In this document: positions 59,997 to 64,000 of the stretch, in pieces
Layout of the letters: every line of letters begins with the position of its first letter
Position numbering within the stretch: the first letter of the stretch is position 1
DNA from: Dryas octopetala
Lineage: Eukaryota > Streptophyta > Magnoliopsida > Rosales > Rosaceae
DNA: 64,000 bases
Assembly (NCBI GenBank): GCA_963921425.1
Contig: OY992837.1
Coordinates: 2,515,896 to 2,579,895 of the forward strand
Reading direction: 5' to 3'
Program-made: the position numbers and the translations under genes
Notes under the pieces: generated by a model
The model's input: the letters and a program-made list of their open reading frames with translations, nothing else
Told to the model about the DNA's origin: nothing
Database searches by the model: none

Positions 59997-61202
59997 ATGG
60001 TGATCATTACAGAGGAAGAGGAAGATCAACGAAAAGAGCCGAAACGGTCATCACCGATCAAACCAACCCAACCTTCAAAATCCACTCCGCCACCTGCAAA
60101 AGCACCAGTTACGCCACAAAATGCTCAAAACCCATTCGCTTTCTGGTTCTATTTCACTATCACAGTCTCTCTCGTAACCCTCTTCTTCATCTCTCTCTCT
60201 TCTCTGTCCGCACAAGACCCAAAGTCTTGGTTTTTGAGCTTGCCCACCTCTCTTCGCCAACACTATTCCAAGGGTCGCACTATAAAGGTCCAAACTCACC
60301 CAAACCAAACCCCTGTTGAAGTTTTTGCTACAGAGCAAGGTGCTATAGCATCAGAAAATGTTTTAATTGTTCATGGGCTGGGTCTTAGCTCCTACTCTTT
60401 TCGCAAAGTTATTGAATCTTTACGTTCTAAAGGGGTTCATGTGGTCGCGATTGATTTACCCGGAAATGGGTTTTCGGATAAATCGGTGGAAGAGGTTGGC
60501 GAGGGACCAACTGGGATTTTTGGGAGGTTTTGGTATGTCTATAGTGAAATTCAAGAAAAGGGTTTGTTTTGGGCATTTGATCAGATAGTTGAAACTGGGC
60601 AGATACCCTATGAGGAAATAGAATCTCGGGCCTCGAAACAAAAGGTTGTAAAGCCAATTGAATTGGGTCCTGATGAGATTGGTAAGGTGTTGGGACAAGT
60701 AATTGAGACAAGGGGTTTGGCTCCTGTGCATTTGGTTTTGCATGATTCAGCTTTGGGGATGATTTCAAATTGGGTTTTGGAGAATTCTGAATCCGTGAGG
60801 AGTGTGACGCTTATTGATACTGCGTCCAAATCGGTAGGGGCTTTGCCTTTGTTGGTTTTGCAAGTGCCAGTGGTTAGGGAGTTTGTGTTGGGATTTTCAC
60901 ATGCGTATGCAATGTTGATTAAGTTGTGTTGCTCAAGGGGGATTAGTGCTGTGGATGTGGATGCGCATAGAGTTTTGTTGAAGGGTAGAGATGGGACAAG
61001 AGCAGTTGTTGGAATGGGGAAGAAGTTGAATTATAGCTTTGATATCGCAGAATGGGGTGGTTCAGATGGATTGAAAGGTGTGCCAATGCAAGTTCTTTGG
61101 TCTGGTAGTTGGTCCAAGGAATGGAGTGAAGAGGGACGCCGAGTTGCAAGTGCACTTCCACAGGCAAACTTTGTCACCCATTCTGGTGGACGGTGGCCTC
61201 AG
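59997..61202 (+). CDS. AXR4: AXR4 first exon (3' part outside the window)
   Basis: AXR4 is an ER membrane protein of alpha/beta-hydrolase fold needed for correct AUX1 auxin-influx carrier trafficking. 402 codons are present, ending GGRWPQ|GTGAGG at 61202. The N-terminus is charged and Pro-rich, with one membrane segment at about residues 46-70 (FAFWFYFTITVSLVTLFFIS). The hydrolase fold follows: NVLIVHGLGLSSYSFRKVI, VVAIDLPGNGFSDKS, then VHLVLHDSALGM at the nucleophile elbow, where an Asp-Ser replaces the usual G-x-S-x-G. I find no second exon before 64000, so the intron is over 2.8 kb and holds the transposons described next. Confidence 0.92.
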
Positions 61203-61861
61203 GTGAGGATTTCATATCTTCATGACCTACTGCTTGTTTTGTTCTTGTATGTGATAAGACTAAAAATATCAGTATTTAGGCTACATTTGGTTGGGTCTCA
61301 GTTTCCCTAGAATACTGTTGTTTCAAATACTAAATGGTAGAAACTAGAAAGGTATGAAATTTGTTAAGCAATTAAACTTTGTTTCAAATTAACATAAGAG
61401 AATGTCTCTCCTAGATTCTGAAATTGACTTTGCCTTGCCAGTCAAATAGATATTTGTGGCTGCAAATTGATATAGAGAATAGGGTATGCTTAGAGAATAG
61501 TTTCCCTACAGATATTTGTGGCTGCAATTTGTTATTTGAGTCTGAAAATGACTTTGCCTTGCCAGTCACATAGATATATATAAATAGTTTGTATGTAAGT
61601 TTCCCTACATAACAGTAATCTCTAAATGGTGCCTGGTGGAGGCTAACTCTTGGAAGGCCAGCCTGGCAGCCTTGATTTAAAATCATTATAACCAGGTAGT
61701 TCCTGCTAGAAAATGTAGAATATTTTAAGTGGATTGTGGAAGAATTTACACCTATCTTACCATTTGTGTAGTATAAGTCAAGAAGCCGGTGGTTAGTTTG
61801 TTGTTTTGGTTGAGAAATATGAAACAACACTGCTCCTTGTTGGAATCTGATATAAAAAATT
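61203..61861 (+). other. AXR4 intron 1, left part
   Basis: Intronic sequence with two short direct repeats: GACTTTGCCTTGCCAGTCA near 61426 and 61549, and AGATATTTGTGGCTGCAA near 61447 and 61510. No exon seen. Confidence 0.6.
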
Positions 61862-63262
61862 GGCTTATTCGCGCCAATGCCCCCTGAAAGTAACTTCGAT
61901 TTTCAATTTGCCCCCTGAAACTTCATTCCTCCCACTTTACCCCCCGAACTTTACAAAATACTATATTCCGTCATGTCCGTCTATAGATCCGTCAAAGTAG
62001 CTGATGTGGCGCTTACGTGGAGGGGCAATTAGGTCTTTTACCTGATGCAAAGCTGAATTAGACTGACAAAATGCCAAATCAGCTCCACATCAACATTAAG
62101 TGGGACCCCTTTGAATATCTCTCTCTCTCTCTTTCTCAGCCTGAGGCAGACCCAGAACTGAAACCATGGTGTCTGTGCTTCATCTGGGTCTCCAATGGCG
62201 AGTTGGGTCCTCACAAAATGTGGCTTAAAGCCTCTCCCGCAAATATTTCCCAGACCCAGAACCGGAATTGCCGCAAGCCACCCTGCAAAATTTCGATTTT
62301 TGCATTCAAACAAGAGCATCACAGATTTAAGATTGCCTGCAGCCAAAACTTCAAGTGGGTGCTTTAGAGGACTAAGCTGGGGTCTGAAGGTGAGTGCTCC
62401 ATTGAGAGTTGCTTCTATTGAAGATGAGGAAGAGAGAATCAATCTCCACCATATCCTCCTCCGCCAACCCCACTGGCCACCTGAAAACTCCTGGTGCTGT
62501 CCTGCCTCAAGACCCATCCCAACAGCAAACCCACCACCCCAGTCCAGCCACGAGTCACCCATTAACCCAAATCACCAACCCGACCCGGTTCGCACATCCC
62601 CATCATATTCGTCTTCTTCGCGGTCCACGTTTAGGATCCGATTCTCCCCAGGCAGTCTCTCTCCGGTCATGGACTTCACACCCACATGGGTTTGATCCAG
62701 GACCTAATTTCTGACGAGGGAGTGATCGGGGAAGAGGCCCAGAGCCTGAGACAAAGCCGACTTGAGAAACAAGAGCTCCTCCTCGGTTCACTACCTGCTG
62801 ATTCGTCCAATCTTGAGCTCTCTAACGCTACCGTTTTGCGACTACTGATCTCCGCCGCCACTGGACCTTTGAATTGGAACGAGAAGAGATTTGGGTGGGA
62901 GAGGGGTGCGACAGGGTTGGGGGGAGGGGTGGGGGAGGAGAAGGGGGTGGCCTGGGTGGGGGCTGGGTAGAGAGTTTTTTTTTTTTTTTTTTCTTTTAAT
63001 TTTTTTTTTTTTTAAGTTTTGCTTATGCAGCGGAAAAGACCTAATTGCCCCTCCACATGGGTTTGATTCAGCTTTGCATCAGGTAAAAGACCTAATTGCC
63101 CCTCCACGTAAGTGCCACGTCAGCTGTTTTGACGGATCCATAGACGGACATGACGGAATATAGTATTTTGTAAAGTTCGGGGGGTAAAGTGGAAGGAATG
63201 AAGTTTCAGGGGGCAAATTGAAAATCGAAGTTACTTTCAGGGGGCATTGGCGCGAATAAGCC
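61862..63262. mobile_element. Mutator-like element (Pack-MULE candidate) in the AXR4 intron
   Basis: Terminal inverted repeats of about 196 bp: 61862-62057 (starting GGCTTATTCGCGCC) and 63066-63262, with only about six mismatches (97% identical). A perfect 9-bp target duplication TAAAAAATT flanks it (61853-61861 and 63263-63271), the hallmark of Mutator elements. There is no transposase. The roughly 1-kb interior is GC-rich and gene-like. A partial extra copy of the inner repeat (CCTAATTGCCCCTCCAC) lies at 63040-63056. Confidence 0.9.
62195..62695 (+). other. Gene-like filler in the Mutator element (open frame of 166 codons)
   Basis: An open frame beginning MASWVLTKCGLKPLPQIFPR, basic and Ser-rich like a plastid transit region, continuing to RIRFSPGSLSPVMDF. 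Composition differs from the AT-rich host intron and looks like fused exon pieces, as in Pack-MULEs. I do not recognise the donor gene. Expression is unknown; it could equally be noncoding filler. Confidence 0.4.
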
Positions 63263-63405
63263 TAAAAAATTACTACTGAATGGCTAGGGTGGCAATACTT
63301 TTTGAATCTAAGACAGTTGTAGACCAAGTTTAAGGTCTGCCTTGCCATTAACAGGGCTTTTCACAGAGTTTCGATGTGCCTTAGTTTCTATGTTGTTTTA
63401 ATATA

Positions 63406-63555
63406 CAATAATGCTAGGGATCCCAAATTTATATCCCAAATTTGGATCCCAAATACACATGTCACTGTTCTACTTGTTATAAAATTAATAATCATTTGGG
63501 TGGGCCATGTATGAATGAAGTATTGACACATCATTTGGGATCCCTAACACTACTC
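63406..63555. mobile_element. 150-bp MITE with 9-bp target duplication
   Basis: Flanked by TTTAATATA (63397-63405 and 63556-63564). Ends are inverted: CAATAATGCTAGGGATCCCA against the complement GAGTAGTGTTAGGGATCCCA. The size, lack of coding and 9-bp duplication suit a Mutator-type MITE. Confidence 0.8.
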
Positions 63556-63564
63556 TTTAATATA

Positions 63565-64000
63565 TGCAGTAAAAAAACGAAACTTAAGGTATCTTGAAAA
63601 AAAAAATCATCAGCTGTTAGGAAAACAAAATTACAGAATGTAAAAATGATGAAGTTTGCATGGTCCATGGGAATTGATTTTCAGCTTGAAAATGGGTGCT
63701 ATGTTGACAAAGAGTGAGTACTAAGTCGTATGTATGTTTGACTGATCAGAGTGCGTGCTAAGTCTTTTTTTTTCAGAAACATTGTTTGATCCAAGTACAA
63801 ATCTTGGAATAAAAAGAATGATGATTTAAATCAACCCCAATTAGTCAGGATAGATAGTCATGTATACAGTAGTTCTTAGATTCCCTCTTATATGTTTAAG
63901 AGCTTGATTTTACTTCCATTTCTATGGATGAACTTCATATTTCGTTGAACAACATGACAAGTAGTTCAAGATATTACTCTGTTTCAACTTTCATGGTCTT
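63565..64000 (+). other. AXR4 intron 1, right end of window
   Basis: AT-rich sequence without an AXR4-like second exon. Presumed intron continuing past the window. Confidence 0.5.

Noticed and set aside
62038-62562. 174-codon minus-strand frame in the Mutator element
   Set aside because: Appears to be the shadow of the plus-strand filler and runs into the inverted repeat. No domain recognised.

Overview
The window is nuclear DNA from a flowering plant. It has GT-AG introns, chloroplast transit peptides, a PPR gene, plant cytokinesis genes, AT-rich introns, and CT/GA microsatellites in gene flanks. An S-RNase-like T2 ribonuclease sits among F-box genes of the SLF/SFBB (S-locus F-box) type, which points to Rosaceae. 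I cannot fix the genus from sequence alone.

Left part (1-40552) is a dense run of single-copy housekeeping genes: the 3' part of an NPK1/ANP-type MAPKKK (+), the division-plane protein TANGLED (-), a KIN-14 kinesin (-), a plastid DUF1995 protein (+), a plastid J-domain/ferredoxin-like protein (-), a decayed LRR receptor kinase fragment (-), a PPR protein (-), mannosylglycoprotein endo-beta-mannosidase (-, with an apparent 2-bp frameshift in exon 4), peroxisomal long-chain acyl-CoA synthetase LACS7 (+) and plastid aminopeptidase P APP2 (-). From memory, the Arabidopsis counterparts of these genes lie in four segments (around At1g09000, At1g54960-54990, At3g05330-06030 and At5g27550-27600). The order here therefore looks like a less fractionated ancestral block.

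Middle part (about 39900-58100) is an accessory, S-locus-like cluster inserted between APP2 and AXR4. Three nearly identical SLF/SFBB-like F-box genes (41684, 47397, 56838; all +) share a 5'UTR intron. A diverged S-RNase-like gene (53983-54661, +) lies between the second and third. The first two F-box genes arose by a tandem duplication of about 4.4 kb whose breakpoint is in APP2 intron 1, so the copy carries an orphan APP2 first exon. Scrambled APP2 pseudogene pieces follow each copy. The cluster also holds a hAT-like element carrying a CIPK kinase fragment, a complete solo LTR with a CCTCC target duplication, and a 476-bp tandem duplication. Differences among the F-box paralogues are concentrated in two short stretches of the FBA domain.

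Right part (58100-64000) holds the first exon of AXR4 (+) and a long first intron that runs off the window. In that intron are a young Mutator-like element (196-bp inverted repeats, 9-bp target duplication, gene-like filler sequence) and a 150-bp MITE with its own 9-bp target duplication.

Functional links: MAPKKK, TAN and kinesin all concern cell division, and the TAN and kinesin promoters carry mitosis-specific (MSA) motifs. The F-box/RNase cluster resembles the pollen and pistil sides of gametophytic self-incompatibility, but the RNase lacks residues normally conserved in S-RNases. A duplicated or relic S-locus is as likely as an active one.
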